Of a stretch of 64,000 nucleotides of DNA, positions 53,634 through 64,000 are shown in pieces (the first letter of the stretch is position 1; each line of letters begins with the position of its first letter). This DNA comes from Selaginella moellendorffii (lineage: Eukaryota > Streptophyta > Lycopodiopsida > Selaginellales > Selaginellaceae), in assembly GCF_000143415.4 (NCBI RefSeq), contig NW_003314323.1:562499-626498 (forward strand), in the 5' to 3' direction. Both the position numbers and the translations under genes were made by a program. Under the pieces are notes generated by a model. That model saw nothing but the letters and a program-made list of their open reading frames with translations. It was not told the DNA's origin and made no database searches.

Positions 53634-55660
53634 ATGGCCACCAACACCCAAGAGTATATCTTTAGATCCAAGCTGCCAGATATCGAGCTTGAGAATCACT
53701 TGCCTCTCACGGAGTACCTGTTCCAGCGCCACCAGGGGAAGGCTTCGAGCCGCCCCTGCCTGATCGATGCCGAGGCGGGCAGAGTTCTCAGCTATGGCGA
53801 CGTGGATCTTCTCGCGCGGCGCGTTGGCGCGGGGCTGTCGTGCCTCGGCATCCGCAAGGGCGACGTCGTCATGCTCCTCCTCCCGAATTGCATCGAATTC
53901 GTGCTCGCGTTCCTTGGCGCGGCGAGAATCGGCGCCACCGTCACCACCGCCAATCCACTGTGCACGGCCAGCGAGATTGAGAAGCAGGCCAGCGGCTCCG
54001 GTGCCCGGATGATCGTGACGCACGCCGCGCAGATCGACAAGCTCGACCGCCTCCTCCACCAGGAAGATCGAGAGCGCGAAATATGTGTAATGCTGGTGAG
54101 CGATGGCTTCGATCCCATCAAGGCCGTGGCGAAGAGCGCCGATCGCTCCAATGTGATGTTCTTCGCAAGCGCGCTGCTCCAGGCCGATGAATCCGAGTGC
54201 CCGGAGGTGGAGATCGCGGCGGATGTGGACGTCGTGACGCTGCCATTCTCGTCGGGCACCACATCGCTGCCCAAGGGCGTCGAGCTGACGCACAAGAATC
54301 TCATCACTTGTATCGCGCAGCTCGTCGATGGCGAGAACCCTAATCTCTTCCTCCATGGCAACGATCGCATGCTGTGCGTTCTTCCCCTCTTCCACATCTA
54401 CTGCCTCAGCTGCGTCCTCTTCGCGTCCCTCCGCGCCGGCGCCGCGATCGTGGTCATGCGCAAGTACGAGATCGGCGCCATGCTGGGAGCGATCCAGCGC
54501 TTCCAGGTCACGGCGGCGTGCCTGGTGCCACCGATTCTCCTGGCGCTGGCCAAGAATCCCGTCGTCGGCGACTACGATCTCTCCTCGCTGCGATTCATCA
54601 TGTCCGGGGCTGCGCCGCTGGGCAAGGAGCTGGAGCGAGCCATCGGCGACAAGCTCCCCGGCGCGATCATCGCTCAGGTCAGTCGGGACCCATCGATCGC
54701 GAAGATATTTCGATCGATTCATGGAGGATCCATGATATTTCGTTCGAGATCACTATCGATTCTTGGAGGATCCATGATATTTCGATTCTTGCAAGAACGA
54801 GCTTGTACTGATCGTGTGGTTTTCATGGACAGGGATACGGGATGACCGAAGCCGGCCCTCTCATCTCGATGAGCCTGGCCTTCGCCAAGACGCCATTCGC
54901 GATCAAGTCGGGCTCTTGTGGCACGATCGTGCGCAACACCGAGGCCAAGATCGTGGACACCGAGACGGGCGAGTCGCTGGCGTATGGCGTGTGTGGCGAG
55001 ATTTGCCTCCGCGGCCCCCAGATCATGAAGGGCTACCTCCGCAATGTGGAAGCCACCATGGCGACCATCGACAAGGAGGGATGGCTCCACACCGGCGACG
55101 TGGGATTCATCGACCGCAACGAGGAGCTCTTCATTGTGGATCGCGTCAAGGAGCTCATCAAGTTCAAAGGGTTCCAGGTAAAAAGAGAAAAGATTGCTAG
55201 CTTATAGCACATTTGATATGAGAACTTTGGCATTCTTCGTGCATCCAGGTTGCGCCAGCGGAGATCGAAGCACTCTTGGTCTCGCATCCACGGATTTGTG
55301 ATGCTGCGGTCGTGGGGTATGTACGAGTTTCGAAGATTATCCTCTCTGATGATGGATGGATGTTCCAGCAAGAGCGACGAAGTGGCTGGGGAGTTACCGG
55401 TCGCGTTCGTGGTGCGAAGCCCCGGCATTTTGCGCGTCTCGGAGGACGACGTCAAGCAATTCATTGCGAAACAGGTGAGGCGCCGCAATTTCAACATCCG
55501 TTCTTTTCCTGGGTCAGCTCATTGAAAGCTTCTTTTTGTCTCGAAACAGGTCGTGTTCTACAAAAGGTTGCACTCTGTCATCTTCGTGGACTCTATCCCC
55601 AAATCTGCCGCTGGAAAGATTCTGCGGAAGGTCCTCAAGAGCGCGCTCTCGACAAACTAG
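53634..55660 (+). CDS. 4-coumarate:CoA ligase-like adenylate-forming enzyme, copy C
   Basis: Exons 53634-54677, 54833-55177, 55249-55316, 55369-55474 and 55550-55660 give 557 aa. It is nearly identical to copy A through the N-domain ([31 protein letters not shown]), [29 protein letters not shown] and [11 protein letters not shown], ending LSTN. A three-residue loss relative to A lies at the SHPGV site in the middle of the N-domain. Intron 1 is longer (155 nt against 101) because of an internal duplication around ggatccatgatatttcg. Like A it appears fully functional, so the array yields two enzymes of probably similar activity. Substrate unknown. Confidence 0.88.
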
Positions 55661-56187
55661 TTTATCATCGAGCCATGGATCGCCAGCTTTTGACTTTGCA
55701 CAGAATCAGCTCGAGCTTTTGACATATGTTCCATTATACGATATGTGGAAGGCTATGGTGGGCGATGAAACGATTGACTTCACAGTGTAGGTGGCCGCTC
55801 CAGCAGTCAGTCCTTCACTGTATATATTGTAGAACTTTCCAATCACTTGAATCAAACAAGAGCCCAGGAAGAACCTTTCCACTCACACAAATGCTGACTG
55901 GCTTTAGTCCACTTTAGTCAAAAAGTCAGTCAGAGTAGCTCTTGGATTTTTCTGGAGTTCACGTCAAGATTGGCTGGCTGGCGGCGCTAGCTGCTTGCGT
56001 GAGCGCTCGATCTTGATAATAGATTTGTTTTGGGACCACGCGAGCGCGCAGACATTCCACTCAAGTTGGTGTGTAATGTTATTGAAATGGAGCGGTGCGG
56101 GGTGCATGGGCGAAGATTTTTTTTGGCTTTGTCAAGATTTTTGGGTGGAAGGATTCAATATCTTTCAATCTAGAACGCATGACTAAT
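55661..56187. other. Array end and intergenic stretch
   Basis: The 3' tail shared by the three 4CL-like copies continues to 'cctttccactcacaca' at about 55890. In copies A and B a PPR pseudogene starts exactly there; here the homology stops, marking the edge of the tandem array. Nothing else is recognised up to the tRNA. Confidence 0.6.
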
Positions 56188-56269
56188 GTCAACATGTCCG
56201 AGTGGTTAAGGAGACAGACTTGAAATCTGTTGGGTAACGCCCGCGCAGGTTCAAGTCCTGCTGTTGACG
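56188..56269 (+). tRNA. tRNA-Ser (anticodon UGA)
   Basis: 82 nt, no intron. The acceptor stem GTCAACA pairs with TGTTGAC (56262-56268), discriminator G. The D-arm region is CCGAGTGGTTAAGG. The anticodon stem is ACAGA/TCTGT with loop CTTGAAA, so the anticodon is TGA. The long variable arm (TGGG...CCCG) is typical of serine tRNAs. The T arm is GCAGGTTCAAGTCCTGC. Internal A and B boxes are intact. A short T run lies about 15-25 nt downstream. Confidence 0.95.
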
Positions 56270-56454
56270 GCAATATCACGTTTGCTCTTTTGTTTGCTTC
56301 GCGATTCCAAAGGATTTCAAAGAATTTGTCTCAATTTAAACTGCAAAAATTGCCAGAGCCTCGGGAAGCTCAGAAAGAAAGAAACCAAAATAAGTTCAGC
56401 TTGGCGCGTTATGGCGGCATGTTCTTATTTGTTGGCGAACGAGCAAACTTGGGA

Positions 56455-57497
<1,043 letters not shown>

Positions 57498-57946
57498 TAC
57501 TCCTGGAGACCTCGCGCGAGGGATTCAATGCCTAGCGGAGGCGAAACAAGGGATTCAGTGTGAAATCTGGCGACAATCCATGGCAGATTGCCGGCGCTCA
57601 TACCTGGGAGCTATGCCGTCCCCGTCCGGATGGAGATTACGTAGCGTCTCGCCCTCGCCGAGCCTCTCGATCGCGCTCTTCTCTCTCTCCAATGGCGTGT
57701 TTTTTAAGAACTAAGCTCAATAAACGTCTGGATGAATCCAATGGCTGGTATTAGCTTGACCACACTCTAGAATATTCTACGTCTGATGCCTCTTTCATGG
57801 GTGGAGAGGAGCACTGCCACTGGTCGTGTTTCTCTGAGCGCCATTGTTCGAATTTTAGGGATTGGGAGCTTGGGGTTCCGCGAGCGATGGCGCGGTAGGG
57901 ATATCTGGCAAGGCGCGACGATCGATCGTAGCTAGGGCTAGGAAGA

Positions 57947-60716
57947 ATGTCGAGGAATGCGGCGCTCTTCGACACCGTGTTCTCGACCAGGCGCTCCAGT
58001 GCTTTGATTGTTTCGCATCCAGCAGCGGCGGAGGTGTCGCTGGCGTCGGCTTGTTTGCCTTCTTCTACGCTCCACTACAATGCCAGGCACCTGAGAATCG
58101 TGAGTATTTCTATCCAGTGAAACATTTCTTAAAAGCGTTTTGGCTTTCAGATCGCTGTGAATGGATGGTGCTGGAACGATCCCCGGTGCTCGAGCAGACG
58201 ATCGTCATCGAGAAAGTTCGTGGCTTGCCGCGCATTTGAGACGTCCGAGGCCGATACAACTAGTGACAGAGCAAAGGAGGAGTCTTTAGCCGGGGGAAAT
58301 GGAGCGGCAGCTCCAGCGGGACAAGAGGATTACCCTTCCGGCGAGCTCGAGTTTCATGCAGCCAATGGTTGGCAAGTTTTCTTGATAAAGCTCAAGATGC
58401 TGATCGCGTGGCCATGGCAGAGGGTCAAGAAAGGAAGCATTTTAAAGATGAAGATCTCGGGCGAGGTACGTACTTTTTCGAATGGTGATGGTATTTAGTC
58501 TTTTATCTGTCTATCTAGATCACAGAGCAGCTACAAGATAAGTTCCAACCAGGCATCTCGCTTCCACAAATCTGTCAAAATCTGATCAAGGCTGCTCATG
58601 ATCCTCGCATAGCAGCAGTGATCGTTCAGGTGGAGCCTCTTTCATGTGGATGGCCCAAAGTTGATGAGATTTGTCGACATATTGAGTACTACAAGCAATC
58701 TGGTGATGTGCTTATTTCTTGTTTCTCAATTTCTCATCTTTTTTATACCAGGCAAACCACTTGTTGGCTACTTAGCAGTAGGTGGGGAAAAGGAATACTA
58801 CCTTGCGTGTTCTTGCGGGGACGTGTTTGCACCACCTGGAGCATACATTTCTTTGCTTGGCTTAAAAGTCCAAGCGCAATTTGTTGGTGGTGAGTAGCTA
58901 GTGTTTCTTTCACTTTATGAAAAGAGATAACATTGCTCGCATTTTCAGGTGTGCTTGAGAAAATCGGGGTACAGCCACAAATTGAACGTATTGGAAAGTA
59001 TAAAAGCGTTGGAGATTTACTCTCTCGTAAAGATATGTCCGATGCAAATCGAGAAATGCTTACAGCTATTCTTGATGATGTGTACGAGAACTGGCTCGAC
59101 CGTATCGCATCTGTAAGAGGTACAGTCTACTTTCTAGAGTTTAAGTAGTCAATATCTTCGCAGGTAAAACAACGGCTGAGGTGGAAAACTTGCTTGAGGA
59201 GGGCATATTTGAGATAGAAAAGCTACATCAGCAAGGGTGGATCAGCGACGTGAAATACGAAGACCAGGTAGTTCTTTAGCGTTTTTCAAATGCCCTTAAA
59301 ATTTGCTGATTGATGTTAGATTGAGGAGATGCTCAAGGCAAAGCTTCAAATAAAGGATGACAAAAGTCCCAAGTACGTCGACTACAGGTGAGCCGTTCGT
59401 CAATCTTCCTTTCAACTTTCATTTGAACGATTGAACATTTTTTTTTTCTTTTGTAGGAAATATTCAAGAGTGCGAGAGTGGACCTTAGGCTTGTCAGGAG
59501 GCAAGGCCGATATTGCAGTCCTACGAGCTGTCGGTAATATCTCCCGGCAAAAGCAAATGGGCTTCACTGGAAGTGGCATTTCTAGCGACGCATTCATTGA
59601 GCAGATTCGGCAAGTACGAGGTCTTTTTCTTGTTTAGACAGACGTTTTCCATTTTTTTCTTGACTTCAACTTATGCAGAGGCCAAGAACTTTAAAGCCGT
59701 TGTTCTCAGAATTGATAGTCCTGGAGGTGATGCACTTGCATCGGACCTGTAAGTTTTAATGTTTATGATAGCAATGGTGCTGATTTTGTGTTTTTTGAGA
59801 AAGCGAAGCATGTGGAGGGAGTTGAGGCTGTTGGCAGCGAAAAAACCAGTGATTGCTTCTATGGTGGACGTAGCAGCAAGCGGAGGCTACTATATGGCTA
59901 TGGCAGCTGGGGTAATAGTTGCTGAACGCCTTACACTTACTGGCTCAATTGGGGTCGTTACTGGTACACTAATTTACTTCCTCAGGAACGTGGTTAAAGT
60001 GTTTGTACAGGAAAACTTAATCTCGGTAAGCTTTACGAGAGAGTAGGCTTTACCAAAGAGGTTATTTCAAGAGGAAAATTCGCGGAGCTGGACGCTGAAC
60101 AAAGACCATTCAGGTTTGCGTTCCAATTTTTCCCTTCATGCCGTGACATCCGGCCACTTTTAGACCCGAAGAAGCGGAGTTTTTTGGAAAATCTGCAAAG
60201 ACAGCGTACAAACGTTTCAGAGACACTGCAGCACTCTCCAGATCGATGCAAGTAAGCCACACTTCTGCCTTTAGTAGATGTGAGTCCTAAACGCATTTTC
60301 CAGATTGAAAAAATGGAAGAGGTAGCACAAGGGCGTGTATGGACCGGGAAAGCCGCAGCAGCACGCGGGCTAGTGGACACTCTTGGTGGTTTTTCCAAGG
60401 CTGTTGCAATTGCCAAACAGAAGGCGGGAATCTCGTTAGAGTCAAAGGTATTGGTAAAATCTCTTGCTGTCTGGACTAATTATGCTGCGTCCTTCAGGTT
60501 AAACTTGTGGAGCTCTCTCGCTCGAAACCAAACATCGTCTCCTTTCTCAGGGGAGGATTACAACTTCTTGTCCTGCTCCCGAGACTACTGGACGAGCTGA
60601 ATGGCAACACGGGCTTGGCCTCCGAGATCCGAGCCACCATGGACAACATCTCCGTTGAGGGACAATCAAGTGAAGAGCGCACGTTTTTTGAACTTCTGGA
60701 GCTTTTACTGAGATAG
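57947..60716 (+). CDS. SppA-type signal peptide peptidase (plastid protease IV)
   Basis: About twelve exons; the first are 57947-58099, 58151-58465, 58519-58702 and 58752-58889, and the stop is TAG 60714-60716. The Ser-rich, acid-poor N-terminus ([22 protein letters not shown]) fits a plastid transit peptide. The N-domain has the general-base Lys in [16 protein letters not shown] (preceded by EKEYYLAC and [12 protein letters not shown]). The C-domain has [16 protein letters not shown] and the nucleophile Ser in [13 protein letters not shown], then [10 protein letters not shown] and [18 protein letters not shown]. SppA is a self-compartmentalising Ser/Lys protease; the plant form is thylakoid-associated and light-induced. 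The length is near the 670-680 aa of land-plant SPPA. Confidence 0.9.
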
Positions 60717-60849
60717 AAGCGAAGAAAGATCATCAGAGAAAATGTACGTTTACATCTTCAATACGTTTACGCTTGATCTTTCTTCTTCTAGATTGGACTC
60801 ACTACTGGTTCTCTTTTTTTTTTCGTATAGGATGGTTCATATATTCGCT

Positions 60850-60862
60850 TGACGTCAGCAAC
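60850..60862 (+). promoter_or_regulatory. TGACGTCA bZIP-type element
   Basis: A perfect CRE/C-box-like palindrome, TGACGTCA, lies just upstream of the coiled-coil gene start, 135 bp after the SppA stop. TGA/bZIP factors bind such sites. Function here is inference, since the upstream frame opens at the same place. Confidence 0.4.
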
Positions 60863-60962
60863 GGTTACCGACTATAACCGTTCTTCACACGGTTGTGAAC
60901 ATCCCCTGTTTTTGCGGAACGCTTTTACTCTTTTCGCGAGGAAACAGAAAAACGAAAGAGTT

Positions 60963-63139
60963 ATGGCTCGCATCTACGTCAAGCCTCAAGTGAGAAGTAG
61001 CAGGCCTCATGGCCGGCCTCGAGCTCTCGACTACACCGTGATAGAGCAAATAGCCAACGGGATCGAAAAGATGGTTGTTCAATGGAACCACGCAAAGGAG
61101 TCGAGGATCATCAGGCCTTACACCAGCAGCAGGAGTAATACGGCCACTTCGTCCAAGAGTTCTGCAAGGCCAACTTGGAAGCATTTGGATCAAGCAGTCT
61201 CTTCGCCTCAGGTTGTGGAACGTACTAGCACTGCACCAGCAGCCATTGATGGTAGTGGCAATAGTAACGAAGGTAGAACGGAGATGGGTAGTTTTACAGG
61301 GTCTGCTGGGCTACTCAACGAGATGGTCATTCCCAACTTCGAAGGGATTACCCGAGCTGAGATGGTGACCAAGAGCCAGGAACTCGATGGCGTTGTGAAT
61401 TCCTCCTGGTACTTGAAGAGTAACCATGTCAACAGCAGTGTTGGCGGGGACCTTCAGTGTGCGTCGTCTAGAACCGATCGGGACAACGCTCAGACTAGTG
61501 AGGACGGCAGCAGCGCTATTGGAATAACTCCCAGGCTTGAGTGTGCTGTGGAGCGAATCCAGGAGTTGACCAGCACTTGTACTTCATATTCTCAAGAACT
61601 TCCGAAGAAAAAGGCTACTTTGGTTTCAATTGACGAGCCAGTGATGACAGGGGCTTCAAAAGAACCGGCTCAACAGTACGCTGACCAGATGCTGCACTAC
61701 GAGCTGGAAAATGACGTCGGAAAAGATGCTGTAGAAGTCCGTCATGGAAGTTTATCGGAGAGAACCGAGTCTGCTTGTAAGGAATCGTACAGTGGCGATG
61801 ACAGGAGTACTCCTCAAGTACTGAATAATCAAGTGGACGATTGGACCGAAACAACTACAATCGTCGGTGAGAAGGCTTGGATCGGTGCTTTCTAAGTTAA
61901 CTTTTGAAACATTTAATCCAGGTGAGGAGAACATTCGGGAGCTTATTTCCTACACCAAGAAGAAAGAAGTCACGAAGGTTTGCCGTTTTAACATGCTTGC
62001 TTTCTTTCTCACTCGCATTACAGGAAAAGGAGGAACTTTTAGACGACTACAAGGTTAAAATTGAAGAGCTGCAGATTGCTCTACTGGAATGCTCTACGGA
62101 GTATGAAGTCAAGGCAAGTTTTGTTTGTATGCCAACATTTCTTCTATTTGGTCTTCTAAATTCTTCTTTTTGCTTATTGCAGATAGTTGAAATGAAAATG
62201 ATGATGCTAAACTTGAAATCTCAGTATCGGCAGCAGATGACGACTACCGGAAACGCCCATATCAATGTGAAACTTCTACAGCCGCCAACGACGAAAGAGT
62301 TTTCCTTGGTTACAAACAACCAAGCGAAACAAAACGTTGATTTTCTGAAGAAGCAAATGCAAAAGCTCAAGCAGGATAAAGAAAATTTGAGCAGGGAGCT
62401 CTTTTCTATGAAAAAGAAGCAGAGGTACGTGGTCATCATCCCAAGCCCGCTTCTCGAACTAAATTTCTTGCCAGGCAATCTGAGAAGCAGAAGAAAAGCC
62501 TTGACGACGCGTTGAACAAAGTCTCTTGCTTAAGAAGGTCAGCACCAGGAACTAAAACGGTATAATGTTCCAAATACCGGGGCTGAACTACTGGGCTTAG
62601 TTTAATGATTTCAGAGACCTGGCAAGACGAGACGAGGAGATATTGGATTCTCATCTAAGAGAGAAAGAACAGAGAGCTCAGCTGCATGAACTTCACCATG
62701 CGCTACAAAACGCGAGAGCGGCTCAGGCAGAGCCTGGAAAGCTGCTGGCGCTGCTTCCGGTGCTCAGAAACTGGCTAAAATCTGTTAAAAAGGTATTTGT
62801 CAAGCAAACTTTTTTTCATTGACCAAGCAAAGTTCTTTTCATTTGTTCTTCAGGGTCAATATTACTACGAGCCGAATCTAATACACAGCTTAGAACCTTT
62901 CGTCCAGTCGCAGGCATTTACGAGAAAAACGCCATCAAAGGCAAGTCTATCCTTTTCGTCGATTTTTGCTATACTAACTAGTGAAGGTTCCGACACAGAC
63001 GCCGCTGGCGATAACAGCAGACTATGCTAAAGAGAATCGCCAGGGACCTCGAGTTGACAAGATTGTCGGGTCAGTGACGAAAGAAATCCAAGCATTGCAA
63101 AAGGCACTCGAGAAGCTTGCATGCGGGAGATATCAGTAA
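60963..63139 (+). CDS. Coiled-coil protein of unknown function
   Basis: ATG 60963 (MARIYVKPQVRSSRPHGRPRALDYTVIEQIANGIEKMVVQW), stop TAA 63137-63139; an earlier in-frame ATG exists at 60849. One long exon encodes a conserved-looking N-terminus and a low-complexity middle rich in Ser, Thr and Asn. Short exons follow with strong coiled coils: EKEELLDDYKVKIEELQIALLECSTEYEV, VEMKMMMLNLKSQYRQQM, FLKKQMQKLKQDKENLSRELFSMKKKQR, ARRDEEILDSHLREKEQRAQLHEL. A last exon closes with KIVGSVTKEIQALQKALEKL. GT-AG joins keep frame where checked (e.g. IV|GEENIREL). The layout suggests a cytoskeletal or scaffold protein; no family recognised. The stop is only 42 bp before the next PPR start. Confidence 0.65.
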
Positions 63140-63181
63140 AGGTCAATGAATTTCCTCTCATAGAATTGTTGCGGGAGTCTC

Positions 63182-64000
63182 ATGTTTCTTACTTCCAGGC
63201 GATTGAAATGGCAGCAGAGGCTGAGAAGACGGAAGAGAGGCTATTCTAAGCACGCAGCAAAGGAAGAAGTAACCCAACCAAGTCTGGAGGTTCTTTCGTC
63301 CTTGCTCCTGCAGTGCCTGGACGTGGAAGTCGCTCGCCACGTTCACTCCCACATCTCCAATCACGGGCTGGAAGCGTCGCTAGCGGACCAGCTCGTGGCG
63401 ACGTACGTGAGGCTTGGATGTTTGAGTGAAGCTCACCAAGTACTTAACAGGAACTCTTGCTCGGGGCTGGGGACATGGAGTGGGATCATCACGGGGTATG
63501 TCCAGAATGGGCAGCGGGCAGCGGCATTTTTTCTCTTCCGGAAAATGCAGCAGGACGGCATCGCTCCCAACAAGTTCGTGCTGGTGAGAGTCTTGAGCAG
63601 TGGTTGCTCGAGCCTCGCACAGGGAAAGCTGGCTCACGCGTGTTTATCAGAGGCAACGAGTGGCTCCGACCGTGTTGCTGGAAACGCAGCGATCAACATG
63701 TATGGGAAGTTTGGGTGCGTGGAATCGGCAAAGGCAGTGTTTGACAGAGTTTTGGAGCGGGATATCATCACCTGGACGTTGATGGTCTCTGCGTATGCCC
63801 AAAACGGGCATACCCGAGAGGCATTTCAAGTCTTTGGGAAGATGCTGGTGGAGGGGGTGGTGCCAAACAAGGTGACTTTTCTGGCTATACTCAACGCTTG
63901 CTCGAGCTCGTCACAGGCTGGTTTTGTCCATCGGTTGCTCTTTGAGAGCGGGTTCCAGTTCACCGCCATGGTAGAGTCCTCTCTCGTGGACGCGTATGGC
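63182..64000 (+). CDS. PPR protein, 5' part (runs off the window)
   Basis: Open from ATG 63182 to the edge, 273 codons. The first residues (MFLTSRRLKWQQRLRRRKRGYSKHAAKEE) are very basic and look like an organellar targeting peptide, which supports this start. Then come long P/L-type repeats: LLLQCLDVEVARHVHSHI, LADQLVATYVRLGCLSEAHQVL, TWSGIITGYVQNGQRAAAFFLFRKMQQDGIAPNKFV, AINMYGKFGCVESAKAVFDRVLERDIITWTLMVSAYAQNGHTREAFQVFGKM. It is a classical PLS protein, most likely continuing to E/DYW domains outside the window. Confidence 0.88.
   Translation, partial: MFLTSRRLKWQQRLRRRKRGYSKHAAKEEVTQPSLEVLSSLLLQCLDVEVARHVHSHISNHGLEASLADQLVATYVRLGCLSEAHQVLNRNSCSGLGTWSGIITGYVQNGQRAAAFFLFRKMQQDGIAPNKFVLVRVLSSGCSSLAQGKLAHACLSEATSGSDRVAGNAAINMYGKFGCVESAKAVFDRVLERDIITWTLMVSAYAQNGHTREAFQVFGKMLVEGVVPNKVTFLAILNACSSSSQAGFVHRLLFESGFQFTAMVESSLVDAYG

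Overview
This is nuclear plant DNA. The best fit is a lycophyte such as Selaginella moellendorffii. Genes are packed tightly, introns are mostly about 50-100 nt, and PLS-type pentatricopeptide repeat (PPR) genes and PPR relics are very abundant. Plant-specific families also occur: a KAI2-type hydrolase, 4-coumarate:CoA-ligase-like enzymes, MAP65, IQD and a plastid SppA-type protease. The species is an inference; I ran no search.

Layout. 1-5 kb: a Pack-MULE-like element with long terminal inverted repeats (TIRs). It carries broken pieces of at least five host genes, including the convergent 3' ends of two genes that sit intact a few kb away. 6.5-14.4 kb: a dead PPR gene, an intact phytanoyl-CoA dioxygenase-like gene, a convergent acyl-CoA thioesterase with a rearranged duplication between the two, and a CWF19-like CCCH/HIT-type gene. 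The last is divergently paired with the thioesterase and contains what looks like a U12-type AT-AC intron. 15.1-23.4 kb: a large PPR gene, a KAI2 homologue, two tandem paralogues for unknown small membrane proteins, and a 737-residue P-loop NTPase of uncertain, perhaps Crinkler-like, family. 23.4-28.7 kb: AT-rich, heavily decayed retroelement sequence with Ty3/gypsy pol remnants.

28.8-39.2 kb is a gene graveyard. It holds a MAP65 pseudogene with a duplicated broken exon, a long imperfect hairpin, and relics of PADRE-like, PPR, peroxidase, LRR-receptor and IQD genes, plus a small AT-rich MITE-like element. 39.4-55.7 kb is a tandem array of a PPR + 4CL-like unit with a period of about 3.6 kb. 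PPR copy A is intact and copies B and C are decayed. 4CL-like copies A and C are intact. Copy B is frameshifted and split by a 4.35-kb Ty1/copia element that can be placed to the base: 118-bp LTRs, a primer binding site and a 5-bp target duplication.

55.7-64 kb is ordinary housekeeping sequence: tRNA-Ser(UGA), an adenylate kinase, a plastid SppA-like serine protease, a coiled-coil protein of unknown function, and the 5' part of another PPR gene. Apart from shared promoters or 3' ends, the functional genes do not form a pathway. Coherence comes from genome dynamics: transduplication, tandem duplication, retroelement insertion, and repeated birth and death of PPR genes.
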